A DNA stretch of 64,000 nucleotides from Ailurus styani (GCA_002007465.1 LNAC01000030.1:8464420-8528419); one strand, 5' to 3'. Counted from the first letter of the stretch, positions 1 through 12,171 are shown. Translations and numbers: made by a program. Notes: a model not told the origin generated them from the letters alone.

Positions 1-11
1 GTAGCCGGGGC

Positions 12-56
12 CCGCGGGGGCGGGGCCGGCCCGAGCGACGCGCCGCGCAGCCAATC
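12..56 (-). promoter_or_regulatory. RUNX3: GC box and CCAAT box, probable P2-proximal elements
   Basis: A GGGGGCGGGGCC Sp1-type GC box lies at 15-26, and CCAAT (ATTGG on the minus strand) at 51-55. More GC boxes occur at 131-150. This TATA-less arrangement fits a CpG-island promoter whose start lies at or beyond the left edge. The P2 transcription start itself cannot be placed. Confidence 0.45.
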
Positions 57-1747
57 GGAGCCCCCATCGCCGGCACCTCGGCCGCGCTCGCGGGGGAGGA
101 ACGCGGACCGCCGCAGGCCGCCCAACGGGGAGGGGCGGAAGGCCCCGCCCCGGGGAGGACGCTCGGGTCTGGGGGCCCGGCGCGTGAGCCCAGGGCTCCT
201 CGAAAGTTCGGGGGCCCCGGGTCAATGCTAAACGCTTGGTGAGGACGCCCGGCCCTCCAGAGGGCTCCCGGGCGGCGGCCTCCTGGGCGGCGGCTCCCTG
301 ACGCGGGGGCCGCAGCTCCCCTCCTCGCGCGCTTTCCCCGCGGCCGGCAGCTGGGCCTTCCCCGCTCCGGCTGCTGTCGGCCTCCGATGCCCGCACGCTC
401 AGCTCGGGGACGCGGGGGCTCCGAGGCCGGTGACATCGAGCGGGAAGCTGCCCCCGACAGGTTTCTCACCCGGCGCCCGGCGCCCCCCTGCCGTCCTGCA
501 AATCGTCCGGGCCCAAGGGCTTCCCCCGCGCGCGAGATGCCACGACCACCGGGCGCCTCTGCGGCTCCCAGCCCAGCGCGGCTTTGGGCCCGGCCTCGTT
601 GGCCCGGTGGCCAAGCGGGGACAGACGGGTGTCCCCCGGGGGCTGGAATCTGGCTTGGCGGTGACAACCCCGTTTCCTCTCCGCTCCCCCCAAAGCAACT
701 TTCAGGACCGCGCAGGCCTCACTTCGTCGTCCTTCGTTGTGACGGCCTGTGATTCTTTGAAAAACACGACGGGGCCTGGAACACGCGAGTGTTTCCCCCT
801 GATTTTTGCCCCGCGCGTATAGGCACGGTCCGCGTCGTGCACCAACGCGAGTCCGCGGCAGGAAGACAGGCGTGCGGAGAACGAGGGCATGGCTGCCAAG
901 CTAAGGGCCCCGGCTTCCAGGGGAGGCAGCTTTCTTCCTCCGTGTGGAGGCACACTGCCCTGTCCCCCGCCCCGGGGCCGGTCCTCCGTCTTACCGGGCG
1001 GTGTGCTCCCGCCGCGCCGAGGGACGCAGACGGCTCTCACTCCCGCCCGCGCGGCCCGTCGACTCCGGGGCTTCACGGCAAGCAGTCCTGGCCTCTCCCG
1101 CCTCTAGGCCAAACGAGCGGGCCTAAGGACAAGCTACAGCGGGGAGGAGGACTGGAAAGGTCAAGCCCCCGTTCATTCTGGATTACCGCCCCAAATGGGC
1201 GCCCTGGAGTCCCGGGGAGAGACGAAGGCGCACCCAGTCTCTGCCGTCTCGGACACTGGGCTGGATATTCGTTGTTCCCAGCGCTCGGCAGGTGCAGTGC
1301 AACAAATTCCTAGCCTCCGAAACGAAGAAGGAGAGGATCCGAAGGCGGCCGCAAGATCGCGGTCCGGATCTGACCCCGGGCCCAGTGCGCGCCACTTAGT
1401 CGTTGCGGAACGAATTCAAACCCCGCGTGCGCTTCGGGGCGGACGGGCTCTGGCCCAACCTCGACCACCCGGAGAGCTGGTCCCTGACCCTGTCGTTGCC
1501 TCAGGTCAGCCCCTCGGGCCATTTCGATGGCGGGGAGAGCGAAGGACCCTACGGGATCTTTTTATAGAGCCTGCATCTGGGAGTTGCAGATCGCCGGGGC
1601 CAGGGCACTTGCACTCTCCGGAGCGGGGGCAGTAGCGGCGGAACCAGAAGAAAACGAGGCACCAGGGCCTTGGCGCGTCCGATCTCTGGGAGCTTCCCGC
1701 CAAAAGGCCCACCGAGTTGTGGCCAGGTACGGCCCAGGGCCGGCGGT

Positions 1748-1774
1748 GGGGGGGGGGGGGGGGGGGGGGGGGGG
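1748..1774. repeat. Poly-G homopolymer (27 G)
   Basis: An uninterrupted run of 27 G lies inside the CpG island. It may be a true homopolymer or an assembly artefact. See the matching run next to an N at 15129. Confidence 0.95.
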
Positions 1775-2270
1775 AGCGACGCGTGTGGCCCTAGAGCGGC
1801 TGTGGGGCCAGGCCCCGCAGTATCTGGGGTTTGTAAATTCGTTTAGTCTAGAGGTTTCGGTTTGCACCCGTGCCCTCACTTGCCCCTCCGCCTGATTTCT
1901 CCTTCATTCTACGGCGGGTTCACAAACGGACATCCTTGTAAAATGCGGTTCCTGTGGGTCTCGGCACCTGGCACGGGATCCGGCGTGGCTCCAGCCCTCG
2001 GGACCGTACTCACTGCGTGTGGGCGTGTGGCCGCGGGAACCGGGGGACGGACGCTCGGGGCTCCAGCCTGCGGTGGCCGGGGCCCGCCGGGCCGGGAGCA
2101 GTTTCGGGAGCCACCGCTAGTTGGCGCCTGCACTCTGCCCGCCGCGGAGTTGCCCGGCCAGGCCCTGCCCACAGACGTGTGCCAGCTTGGGTCCCGCGTC
2201 CAGGCGCGGCGGCCCGCCTCCTATGAACTGCGCTTTCTGGACAGACGTGCGGGACGATTCCTCACCATCT

Positions 2271-3084
2271 ACGCGGCCAGGACAAACCTATGGCTTTGTG
2301 TCAGACCAAAGGCTGCCCTGCCTGCCCCTGATGGGACACAGATGCCTTTCGGGCACCCGACAGTCCCTGTGGCACCCGACCCACAGAGCGTTCTCCCTGC
2401 CAGAAATGCACAGGCCTCTTCTGCCCGGTTCTGAGGGGCCAGAAGGTGAGGAGGACGCACAAAAGAACAGGCCAGCTCATTCCCAATTTCCGCCTGTGGC
2501 TGACTTACATCCTCCCCATCCCTGACCGACAGACCCAGGGCCACCCCTCTCTCTTTCTGGTTTTCTTTTTACCATTTCGAGAGACAGTTGGACAGCTCCC
2601 ACTCCCTTATGTGGGACACGTGGATACTCTCTTCCTTCCCCGTTTTCTATGGCTAGCTGCGTCCTTTCCCTCTTCCAGTGGACTGGTGTACAAATCTCCC
2701 GCTTTCAGCCCAAATTGTCCACAGCAGCTCGAGGAAGCCGGGAGGTCTGGGCCTGCCTTGGCGGAGAGTTGGGTAAGCAGGGACCCAAAATGGGGCCCAC
2801 AGAACTCAGGATCTGGGGGCCACTCCTCCCGCCAGCATCCTTTGCCCCTGGGAGTGAGATCCATGGCGTCAAAACGACCCTGCGTCAGAGTGCCCTCCTC
2901 TGGCTGCCTGAGAGGGTCTAGGGGTGCACTCTAAAAGCGGTGGTGGTAGCGGGGTGCCTGCGTGTGTCTCCCCACAGGCCAGAGAGCTTGGGCTTGGGGT
3001 GCTTGGGACGGGGTGAGGATCCCCCAAGTGTGCCAGACACAGGACATATGTGACATGGAAAGCCTTCTAAGAAGTTCACTGGTT
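2271..3084. other. Unique intronic sequence, nothing recognised
   Basis: CpG-poor sequence beyond the island edge. No repeat family or motif cluster stands out. Confidence 0.5.
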
Positions 3085-3280
3085 ATGGAAGGGGCCTGGG
3101 CTCTGCAGTTCCACTGCCTCAGTTTGTCTTCTTCCATCACCTACTGTGAGCGAGGGGACATAACCTCTCTGACTCTTGTCGATTTCATCTGTAAAGTAGG
3201 GCTAATGATAGTGGCCTCCTCACAGAAACATGTGTAAGGTGCTTAGCACAGCTCTGGCACATAGGGGGTGCTCCATCCAA
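3085..3280 (+). repeat. MIR SINE fragment (sense)
   Basis: Diverged MIR: the core ending ATCTGTAAAGTAGGG, then a TTAGCACAGCTCTGGCACATAG 3' part. Confidence 0.8.
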
Positions 3281-4354
3281 ACAAGCTATCACCGCTGTCC
3301 CTCTGAAAAAATAAGTCCTCTTTGGGGGTCTTTGGCAAGTCTCTTCCTCTTCGTGGGCCTCATACTTCCCATTTGTGAAATATCCAATTCTCAGGTTCAA
3401 ACATGCCAGGACTTGGAGCCTAGTCCGTGGCTATCCTGCCCCACCCCCACCTTGGTTGGCCTAGGAGCTGCCCCGGGGGGAGGTCAGGACTGTCTATGAC
3501 CTGCCTCCCGGCAGAGATGGCCTGCAGGAGGGTTTTCCAGCTACCATCCCAGCACTGTCTGAGCCTGGATCTTAAGAAGACTCGCCTTCTTTCCCCTAGG
3601 CTCTTAGACCCTCACTCTGGAAACCCACTGGCCCCCACCCCCAACCCCCCGCAGGCAGACACTCTCTTGACTAGGAACGGGGCCTCAGCTGACACTGTTA
3701 GCCACCTCCCCGTCCCCAAGGAGGCTTGTGTTCCCTTTATCCCAAGTCTCATGGGAGCCCCAGTCCAGTTACTAGCAGAGGACTGTCTTCTAGAAGTTAA
3801 TGATTTCTTCCAGCCTGACGTCCACACCCACACTCTGGTGAAGCCCTCCAGCCTGGTGCCTGGGACTTAAGGTGGGACATTTCTGTCCATCCGTGGAGTC
3901 TCATCCGCGAATGGAGGTGGTTCTGATCGTTCTGTTTCACAATCCAGAGGATTAAAGACTCCCTCCAGGAGGGGAGGAAATTTGTGTTTCACTACATCCA
4001 ATGCCATCAATCGTTCCACGGGAAAGAAAAAGAAGGGAAATACTGCTAGTTAAACCAGGACTTGCCTGCATCCTGATTTTCAAATATGTGAGTTTATATA
4101 TATACATTATTACCCATACACACGCACACATACAAACTAGGGAGAAAGGGTCATGCAGAACAACATTAATATGGCCAAGGAGTTGTTGCTGGCAGGGTTG
4201 GGGGCCCTTACCCCAGAGAATTCCTTCTGGGCAGCCTCTCTGGAAGGCTCCCGAATGTGCAGAAGGACAAGTGTGCTTCTCAAATTACAGGGTGGTGGTT
4301 TTTTTTTTTTTGGAAAGGGCCGGACTGTGAGGGGAGGGAGGGGGAGCTGGAGAG
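3281..4354. other. Unique sequence with two short simple-sequence tracts
   Basis: Includes a short TATATATA/CACACA stretch (about 4095-4132) and a T12-type run at 4299-4311. No coding signal. Confidence 0.5.
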
Positions 4355-4560
4355 AGCCCTGTGGTTAGGACATAGCTACTGGCTCTGCCACTGACTGCCT
4401 GTGTCGCTTCTGCACCTCCCCAAGCCTCTGTCCCCTGGTGGGGGGAAAGGGGAAGAACAGCAACAGCAAGGACCGCTGCAGTGTCACTGTGCCCAGGCCC
4501 TGTGTTCAGGCTCTGAGTGCCTGCTGGCAGTTGTGTGGTGCGGGCGTTATGCCCATTGAA
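4355..4560 (+). repeat. MIR fragment, strongly diverged
   Basis: GGCTCTGCCACTGACTGCCT and the following CTCCCCAAGCCTCTG match the MIR middle region; the 3' part is weak. Confidence 0.5.
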
Positions 4561-4899
4561 ACAAAAAGAAATGTTGATCAGTATTTTCTGGGTTCAGAAG
4601 AACCAGAGTGGGGTTAAAAGGCTGATCTGATGCAAACTTTGGGGATCAGAGGCACCACCTGGTTATGCACCCCTGCACTGGTTGAACAAAATATTGGGGA
4701 GAGCCGGGGTCTGGATGTTGAAAGTGCTTAATAAACGATAACAATCACGATAGTGGTGGAGCCGGGAGGGGGCGGGGGGGTGGTCAACAGATGCAGTGAA
4801 ACAGCCATAGGTATGGAAATGAGCAGATGCTTCCAACCCAGGCTGGGAGGCCGAAAGGGGCAGCACGGGTCATCTGCTCAGGTTTACCCACCTCGTGCT

Positions 4900-5130
4900 C
4901 ACCTCTGACCTAGGAACCTGCCTATGAGGAGGTAGACTCAGCTGTAGTCCCCAGTGTACAGATAGGAACACTGAGGCCCAGAAAGTGGGAGAGACTTGAC
5001 CTGTTTCACTAAGGAAGAGGCAAGACTTGGGACTAAGGTCTGACAAGGCCAGTGGACTGCATGGTGTGACCAAAATCTGGATGGGCAGACAGCCACCCCC
5101 AACCTCCACCCACCCTGCATCAGCCAGCAG
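4900..5130 (-). repeat. MIR fragment (antisense)
   Basis: Contains the GAACACTGAGGCCCAGAAAG core and a distorted downstream section. Confidence 0.55.
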
Positions 5131-5689
5131 GTGGGTGGGACCAGGACCCGCACGATGGTCCCCCGGTACCTCATGGCCAGATGGGACCTTGAACACCCAT
5201 TGATCCAGGGGAGATACCAGAGGCTGTGTGTCTCCCTCACGTCCTCAGCATCCCCATCAGAACAGTGGGAGTGAGCCTCCATGGTTCTGTAGACACCTGC
5301 TGGCTCCCCGTGGACCCCCAGGTAGGTTTCACTGTGACTTTGGGGCCAAGCCCATGAGGCCCCACCTCCTATCTGCTCAGGTGGCACGGGCTCCTTCTTT
5401 TGTGCAGCCCTGGACCTCTACCCCCAACTCCCCTGTGGATCTTCCTGAGAGGACACTCAGCTTGGGGAACTGGAGAGACAGGAGGGAAGGATGGAGAGAG
5501 GTGGTCTCAACGTGAGCCTGGCCAGGGGAGAGGAGGCAGGCCCCATCAGTAGCTAGGGAAGTGGGCTCTGGTTTTGGCTCCTGTCAAGGAGTGTGGTCTT
5601 CTCGTCTTCCTACTGCCCTCCCTGTTCCTCACTTTGGTCATTTATGAAACAGGGAAATAATTCCAGTAGAGCCCTTTGGTCTATGACTA

Positions 5690-5875
5690 ATAATTGCCAT
5701 AATTAGTTGGAGTCCTGTTGTGTGCTGGGAGTTTTACCTCCATTATTGCTAACCCTCTCAGGGCTTCTGCAGGATATTTTATTCTCTCCACTTTACAGAT
5801 GGGGAAATTGAGGCTCAGAGAGTAAAGAGTTTCTCCACTCTGGGCCTCAGAGCTGGAGGGCCCTTGTTTCAACAG
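5690..5875 (-). repeat. MIR (antisense)
   Basis: CTTTACAGATGGGGAAATTG is followed by AGGCTCAGAGAG, with the CCTCCATTATT... section before it. Confidence 0.85.
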
Positions 5876-6304
5876 GACTCCTTGATGCAGACTCTGTCTC
5901 TGCTCTGCTGGCTGGTGAGAGCGCCTCAGCCTCTCCCTCTACATCAGCTGGGGGGTGGGGTACAGAGCTACCTGCTGGCAGAGTCATCAGATCAGAGAAT
6001 TCTTCTTTGAGGGGGCAGGCAGAGACTGGTGAGAGGGACCTGGGTAGCTCAGAGCCCAGGAGGGTTCTGGAAAGGGCAAACTCTTTCCCTGGCCCAGGAA
6101 AGGGCTTCAGCTCTGGCAGGGAGGGAGAGGGCTCCTCTGAGTGGCTGTCACCTCTCGTACTCCCTATTGTGGAGGAAAGAAGGGAGGATTTTCAGGTTCA
6201 AAACATCTCCAAGCCTTAATCAGATGGCAAGAATAGCCGCCAGTCAGAAACCAATGTTTGGAATTGAGTTGGAACCACGGGATTAGAATCTTGAGCTCTA
6301 TTAA

Positions 6305-6525
6305 TCATTACTGACAACAGTTAAGCTCTTCTGGCATGCCAGGCCTAATCCCACACTTTGTGCTCATTTGTGCCTCACGGGACCATTACTGGGGAGGTAC
6401 AGCATCACTTCAATCCTATAGGTGAGAGTACTGAAGATGTAAACTTGCCCAAGGTCACACAGCTGGGCAACTATGGAGCCGGGATTCCAACCAGGCAGCC
6501 TGGCCTCACGGTCTGTTCTCATGGG
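6305..6525 (-). repeat. MIR (antisense), nearly full length
   Basis: ATGCCAGGC start section, then TTGCCCAAGGTCACACAGCT and GGAGCCGGGATTCCAACC. Confidence 0.85.
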
Positions 6526-6604
6526 CCAGAATCAGACGCTTGAAGTTCTAGTCATGGAAGAGAATTAGAATCCTGGCACGAGAATTGTGGGCAGGATTCA
6601 GAAT

Positions 6605-6740
6605 TTCATAATGTCAGCCACCACAGGGCTCTGAGATACAATATCCAAATCTCCCATTTGTCAAGTGGCAGAACTGAGGCCCGGGGAGGGAAAGGGTCTC
6701 CTTCAAAGTCACTGCCTAGGCCAGGGGCAGAGTCTGGAAC
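6605..6740 (-). repeat. MIR fragment (antisense)
   Basis: TCTCCCATTTGTCAAGTGGC then AGAACTGAGGCCCGGGGAGG, a MIR core. Confidence 0.6.
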
Positions 6741-6879
6741 CCCCTCCCACCTCCTCCCACCCCCTCCCATTGACTCTGGTCCAGGGTGCCTTCCTCTCCG
6801 TGGCGGGCCCTCCTCACCCCACCGCCCACCCAGCAGCTCCCCAGCCCAGCCAGTCCCATTAGGGATTTTCCACCTCCCC

Positions 6880-7180
6880 AAAAAGGTCCTAATGACTGTC
6901 AGTCCTTGTGAAGCCTTAATTAGTCTCAGAGGCTGATGGCTCTGAGGAGACCGGGGGCTTTGGCCTTACGCAGATGAAGATTACGGCTCCATTTCATGTG
7001 GTGGTGAAGGAACGCCTCAGACATTCCTGCCAGCAATAAAAGCCACATGGCTTTCCAGCGTCGCCCTTGGAAAAGAAAAAAAGCGCAGCCCTTTGCGGAA
7101 AGAAATCAACTATGTGCTGTATGCATGGCATGAGATAAAAACGGGGCATAACGAGGTGGAGAACAGTCGGTCTCTTATGT
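6880..7180. promoter_or_regulatory. Candidate intronic cis-regulatory element
   Basis: Repeat-free 300 bp with clustered sites: a TTAATTAG homeodomain core (6916-6923), a perfect RUNX site TGTGGT (6997-7002), and an AGATAAAA GATA/A-rich motif (about 7131-7138). It adjoins a CpG-rich patch. Its enhancer role and any conservation are inferred from texture only. Confidence 0.35.
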
Positions 7181-7184
7181 TGCT

Positions 7185-7530
7185 TCCCGCGGCCACCGAG
7201 AGTGGCAGGGCCCGGCGGTCGTGAGCCCAGCTGCAGCCCCAGGGAGAGGGGGCGGGAACCACGGCGGAGGGGCCTCACCCTGCACCCCAGTTGGCCTTCA
7301 GCTGCCCTCCATGCCCCGTCGGCCGGGCTGGCCTCCCGGGCCCGTGAGCCCGGCAGCGGCACAGCGTCCTGCTTGCAGAAGGGTCCTGTGCCTGCTCTCC
7401 TGCTCTGCCTTCACTGGCTCGAAATCCTTCAGACTCTGAACCAAGGGCCTGCGTTTTCATTTTGCCGCCGAGCACCCCCCAGGTTAGGTAAGCGGTCCTG
7501 GCCGGCGAGTCGCCCCGTCAGCCGACGGCA
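7185..7530. other. Small CpG-rich patch inside the intron
   Basis: CpG density is clearly above the flanks, with GC boxes (GGGGGCGGG near 7248) and a TAG|GTAAGC splice-donor-like sequence on the plus strand (486-493 past 7000). No coding frame is convincing. Confidence 0.45.
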
Positions 7531-7559
7531 ACATCTCCCCTGGCCTGGGGAGTCATGTT

Positions 7560-7735
7560 TTTTTTGAGCACCTACATTGCCGACATGATCTGAGATGAAC
7601 TTTAAAACAGTCATGTCGCTTGAGCAGATGGGGCAGCTGAGGCTCCGAGAGGCTTCCATGTGGCAAGGAAGCCTGGATTTGGAAGTGGGTCCCTCTCCCT
7701 CCAAAGCAAGTGTCTTAACCACTCTGCATGCTGCA
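7560..7735 (-). repeat. MIR fragment (antisense)
   Basis: GAGCACCTACATTGCCGACA then CAGATGGGGCAGCTGAGGCT, and GTGTCTTAACCACTCTGCA at the end. Confidence 0.75.
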
Positions 7736-9079
7736 ATATTTCATCTTCACCATGCTCCGTGGGGGCGGCGACACACGTGGTCAAGCTTTTTCTTTTTCTT
7801 TTTTTTTTTAATTTCCAAATAACAGAAGGGATAACAGAGGCCAGAGAAGTGAGGGCACTCAGGGGCACGCCCAGTGGCTAGTGGAGCATTCAGTGCCAGG
7901 CTGCATGGTAAGGATGGGGGCCTGCATCCAGACGGCTGGGCCAGGGTGGGGGGGTGTCCCGGTTTTAGAGTTGTTTGTTCCACTCGTAAATGTGTTAGCT
8001 CTCTATGTGGGTCACTGCCTCCAGTCTGTATGGGGATGTAGCAGGAGTCCTGGCCTCCCCCACCCTCGCCAGTGCTGGGTTCTAAACACCTGGAAGTTCT
8101 TCTCTGTGGCTTCCTCCACTCTTTCATGCCCCAGTTTCCCTCTGCCACCGTCCCTGGTTGGGAAGTAGTTGCATCCTCTGTCTTGATCAACTGAAAGCAG
8201 TCCCAGTCCTCAATGAATCCTAGAAACTTTGGGATGAAGGGAGACGGTCACGACCTAAAGATGGTCATGAACTATAACGTGGGCTATGCCCAAGGCTTAT
8301 GGACCTGGCTGCTGGCTCCAGGAGAGCCATCCCCTTATTTCTTGGTGGGTGACCCTGTACAAGTCCCTTCCCTCTCTGGACATCAGACACCTCATCAGGG
8401 AGGTAAGTGCATTGGTCCACACTTGATCCTCAGGAGGACTGTCCATCTTCAATGTTCTAGAATTCCCTGTCAATCTAGGACAGTTCTGGGGCTACTAAGG
8501 TCCAGGAGAGGTCAGAGGCATGGTCGGGGTCACATAGGAGGCCCACTGCCTGCTGGACCTGACTCTGAGGTCCCTGCCTGCCAGCTCAGCTCTCCCCTAC
8601 ACAAGCCTTTGGAAGGCCCAGCCTTGGTCTTGTCTGTCCTCTCCTGCTCCCCGGTCCACCTTTGCCTGTCAGGCGCCCTAAGTGTCCACGTCTGGAAGCC
8701 ACAGCTAAGTGGCTTCTGTTTTTCTTTTATTTATTCTGGGTATCTGTTTTATTTTTATGTTTCAAACAATATTTATATTTTATATACTCTTCTGTTACTA
8801 TATTTTGCAATAAAAAATTTTAACAGAAAAGCAAAAGGGAAAAAATAGACAAAGACACCACCCCGGACCCAAAGCTCTAAAAAAATGGACAGAAATGCTT
8901 ACATTTATATACGGTTGCAAAACTGCCCACGGTGTGTCAAAACTGGGGAGTGTTTATTCTCAACCAGATCGCTGTTTCAACTAGATTGTCCTGTCTACCA
9001 GCTCAATCTCAGCCGAATGATCTGGTGGTCTCTGAAGCCATCTTCCTCATGCAACACCCCCGTATGAGGCATTTCTGGG
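7736..9079. other. Mostly unique sequence with an AT-rich stretch
   Basis: A T-rich run lies at 7785-7811. A possible MIR remnant lies at about 8330-8420. An AT-rich stretch at 8700-8890 ends in A-rich sequence. No exon seen. Confidence 0.45.
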
Positions 9080-9520
9080 TCCCCAGACCCCGCTGAGCAT
9101 GCTCCCTACTGAGCTCCTTAAATCTTACCAGTAGTCCTCCAGATATGTGTCATTGGGCCTCCCTTATGGGCGAGGAACTGAACGTCACTGAGGATGCCTG
9201 CTGGACCCAGCCAGGAAGAGGTGGAGCTGGGATTTGAACCAAGCTCTATTGATGCTGAAATTGTGCTTTGCTCACCCCAGGAGCTTCATCCCAGGGCCCA
9301 GGCCCCTCAGTTATAATAACGAATGCTATCTACCCTTACAGGTATTATTTCACTTAATTCTCATGGCCACCTTAAGTGTTGAGTCTCCTGTCATCATCCC
9401 CATGAAAACACTAGGAAAACTGGGGCCCAGGAAAGTTAGTAACTTGTTCCAGTTCACCCCACAAGTAAACGTGAGAGCTGAACTTTGCACCCAGCAGCCT
9501 GTGCTGCCTGGCTTCACTGC
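9080..9520 (-). repeat. Two adjacent MIR fragments (antisense)
   Basis: The first, about 9110-9250, ends with GGTGGAGCTGGGATTTGAAC. The second, about 9300-9520, has ATTTCACTTAATTCTCATGG and GAAAACTGGGGCCCAGGAAA. Confidence 0.75.
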
Positions 9521-10159
9521 ATGGGGAACACAGACACCATGGAAGCAAGACAGAGTAGTGGCCCAGCGTCCACAGGTGACCCCGAGAGACCAAAGGCCAG
9601 CAGATCTGGATGGCTGGGGTTGGGGGGGCTGTGCAGCCAGGGAGATCCGTGCCCGGAGTGACGCCAGCCTACCTACCCCTCCTTGCCTACCAGCCGATGG
9701 CCCTCGGGGAGGTGCTGAGGACATGGGCAGAGCTGAAGAGAGACCTGAGTAGTCTCATAAATCCCTGCCTGGCATGTCTAGGCCACAAGCTCAGACCCTG
9801 GGCACTCTTTGTCATTGGCTGTTGGCATGCGTTTGTCCCTAGCAAGGATGTGACATTTAGCAACTGTGTGTCTCTGGCTGCACCTGAGGGGGCTTCTGGA
9901 AGGGAATCCTAGAAGGTGCTCAGACCTAGGGTGGAGGCTGGGCCCTCTTACTGCCCCATCTTTGAGGCTCAGTCAAATCAGGGCTGGCCTTGATGATGTG
10001 AAGTTCCTTCAGCTCCCAGGGTCCAGCCCCATCCTTAGGAGCACAGGGAGAAATGTTCCCAGTCCTGTCTGCAGGGAGCCCTGTGCCAATGTGGGGAGTT
10101 GGAATGGACAGGAAGAGGAGAAATGAGAAGCAGACAGGGAGGAGGCTCTAGATTCGCTT

Positions 10160-10480
10160 GGTCAGCAAACACTCATTGAGCACCTCCAACCCACATGTGG
10201 GGGGTCATTTTAGGTGCGGGGGGTACAGCTGTGGACAAGACAGGCAGAGGCTCCACGCAGCTTTGATTAGGCGGGGAAGGCAGAAGAAAACCAGGAGGTA
10301 AACAGACAAACAGGCCAATATTTGATAGCATCTTGGCATGTTGGAGAAAACGACAAAAGCCCAAGGGACAGAAGATGACTGGGTGAAGGAGTTGGTCATC
10401 CCTACTTTAGAGCAGGTGCTCAGTGAGGGTCTCTCAGAGGAGGTGACATCCGAGCCGAGACCTGGAGGCTGAGAAGGACC
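10160..10480 (+). repeat. L2 LINE fragment
   Basis: It has the L2 series CTCATTGAGCACCT, GGTACAGCTGTGGACAAGAC and GAGGAGGTGACATCCGAGCC, in order. Confidence 0.75.
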
Positions 10481-10589
10481 CAGAAAGAAGAAGGGAGAAC
10501 TGGCTTCTCCCACCTGCTCTCTCCCCTCTGTACTGGGCATGTCCACAGTCCCTACAACATTTTCTGCCTTCTGTCTCTTCTGCTTTTCT

Positions 10590-11100
10590 CACAATGGCCC
10601 CGAAAACCAGATGGGGTGACTTGAAGTAGCCCGAAGTGCAGCTGAGGAAACCGAGGCTGGAGGTGGGAGGGGCTTGTAAAGTTTGATGCCCGAATGCCAG
10701 GACCAGACCCGGCCCCCTCCCCGGGGCCTGGGGCTCCTCCTGCTGCCCCATCGGCCAGCTGGGTTCTCAATGCCCAGGTCTGGCCAGGCTGCAGCCAGAG
10801 GGGAGTCAGGCAGTGGGCAGCGTTTCTGCGGGGTCACGGGGCTGGAAACGTGGGCTGCTGGGCAGGGCCCGGGAGGGGCAGCAGCTCGGGGCTGGGCGGG
10901 GGTCCGGAGCGGAAGGCGCCCAGCCCTGATTGGAACAAGGTGGCCGCACTCGGAGCTCAGCCTGGCTTCATTGATCTTGCCCGGTGTTCCAGCCACCAGG
11001 CGGGGCCAGCGCCGGGCAGGCTGCCGGTTTTCCCAGGTGTGGGGACACCCTGGGGGAATGGCTTTTCATGTGGTCATGGGGTAGGCATGCCACCCAGCAC
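10590..11100. other. GC-rich unique intronic segment
   Basis: A short MIR-like core (GAGGAAACCGAGGCTGGAGG) lies near 10645. A GC-rich stretch with some CpG at 10690-11040 contains a CCAAT-type ATTGG near 10929. No coding evidence. Confidence 0.4.
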
Positions 11101-11254
11101 GTGGGGCAGGCCAGGGCGTTGGGGACACGCTGGCAGTTGGGGGGGGGCGTCCTGGAGACTTGAAATTCCACAGCCAGCAAATGTCAGGCTCCTGGAGACG
11201 GGGTCATAGACTTGAGATGCTGAGACTGACAACGTCAGAATCCTCGTCCCTGGG

Positions 11255-11400
11255 GCTCACATGAATTGAGTGCCCCCCGTGTGCTCCGCACTGTCACCCT
11301 GCCCAAGGAGGTGGGCTCTGGTGTCACCCCCACTTACAGCACCCAGACTGAGGCTCAGCACGGTAGAGGAACCTGTCTGTGGTCACACAGTTACGAGGTT
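11255..11400 (-). repeat. MIR fragment (antisense)
   Basis: GAATTGAGTGCCCCCCGTGT, then ACTGAGGCTCAGCACGG and GTGGTCACACAGTTA. Confidence 0.7.
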
Positions 11401-11929
11401 TTTGTCCTAGAATATATGATCCCTAGAATCAGAGAGTCTCAGCATGTAGGAATCACAGTTGGTCAACACTGAGAGGACCTTGAAGATCCTTGAGTCCAGC
11501 TCCCTTGTGTCAGAGAAACAGGTCTGAGGAGCGGACTTGGCTTCCTGAGGTCATGGCATGGCCAGTGGCCAAGGTCAGGACTCACCACTCACCTTGGGAG
11601 CTTGGCTGGGCCCTGAATGTGGGGTCCTGGGGCACTTGGCCCCTATGACCCTCAGTCAAGACCTAGTCTCTCACATGTTACCAAACTTTCTGGTAGGTAA
11701 CTGACCGTTTCCTGCTGGCCCACAGGAAGTTTTTTTAAACGTTGAACTTGAATCTCTCCTGTTGCAGGAAAACTTTCCTTCCAATCCTGCAATCCATCTG
11801 GGAGGAGTTTGGTCTTTGATGCAAGTACTCTTGGAGCGACTGTCAGCTTAGCAGAGCAGGATGGGGTTAGGGACAGGGTTTGGGGACTTGAGAGCCAGGA
11901 ATGGGGGAGGGATTAGCTCTTTGGGATTC

Positions 11930-12171
11930 TGCACGGCAGCACTCCCTTCCATCTCTCCGTCCTCATCTCCTTCCACTTGGCCCCTCCCTATATCCAGCCA
12001 CATTAGCTTCCTTGCTTGTCCTTAAATACCAATCCTACCCTCACTGCAGGGCATTTTCCATAGGGTCCCCTCTCCCTGGAGAGCTCCTCACATTCTGTCT
12101 GCATGGCTCCACTCACCACCTCATTCAGGCCCCTGTCACCCTCTGTGAAAGGCCTTCTCTGAGCCTCTGTG
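11930..12171 (+). repeat. L2 LINE fragment, part 1 of a split copy
   Basis: TGGAGAGCTCCTCACATTC and the CTGTGAAAGGCCTTCTCTGA series are typical L2. It is interrupted by an LTR and resumes at about 12646. Confidence 0.7.

Larger units (their letters stand above)
1..2270. promoter_or_regulatory. RUNX3: CpG island, upstream half of the RUNX3 P2 promoter island
   Basis: Seen: CpG dinucleotides are dense from the first base to about 2270, GC content is very high, and CpG then falls abruptly to the bulk-genome level. The island runs off the left edge. Known: RUNX3 has a distal P1 promoter and, about 30-35 kb downstream in human, a proximal P2 promoter inside a large CpG island that is often methylated in tumours. 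Inference: the P1 exon is on the minus strand at 30.5 kb, so an island 30 kb to its left is where P2 should be. The P2-specific start (MRIPV...) and the Runt-domain exons are not in the window, so only P2 upstream sequence is shown. The 60-174 codon open frames here come from the lack of AT-rich stops and are not genes. Confidence 0.75.

Noticed and set aside
387..2525. Many overlapping 60-190 codon frames at the left end
   Set aside because: They reflect the scarcity of stop codons in CpG-island DNA. Several overlap on both strands and none matches RUNX3 coding sequence.
5110..5130. Second CTCF motif (CCAGCAGGTGGG)
   Set aside because: The core ends GGG rather than GGC and the flanks do not match; too weak to list.
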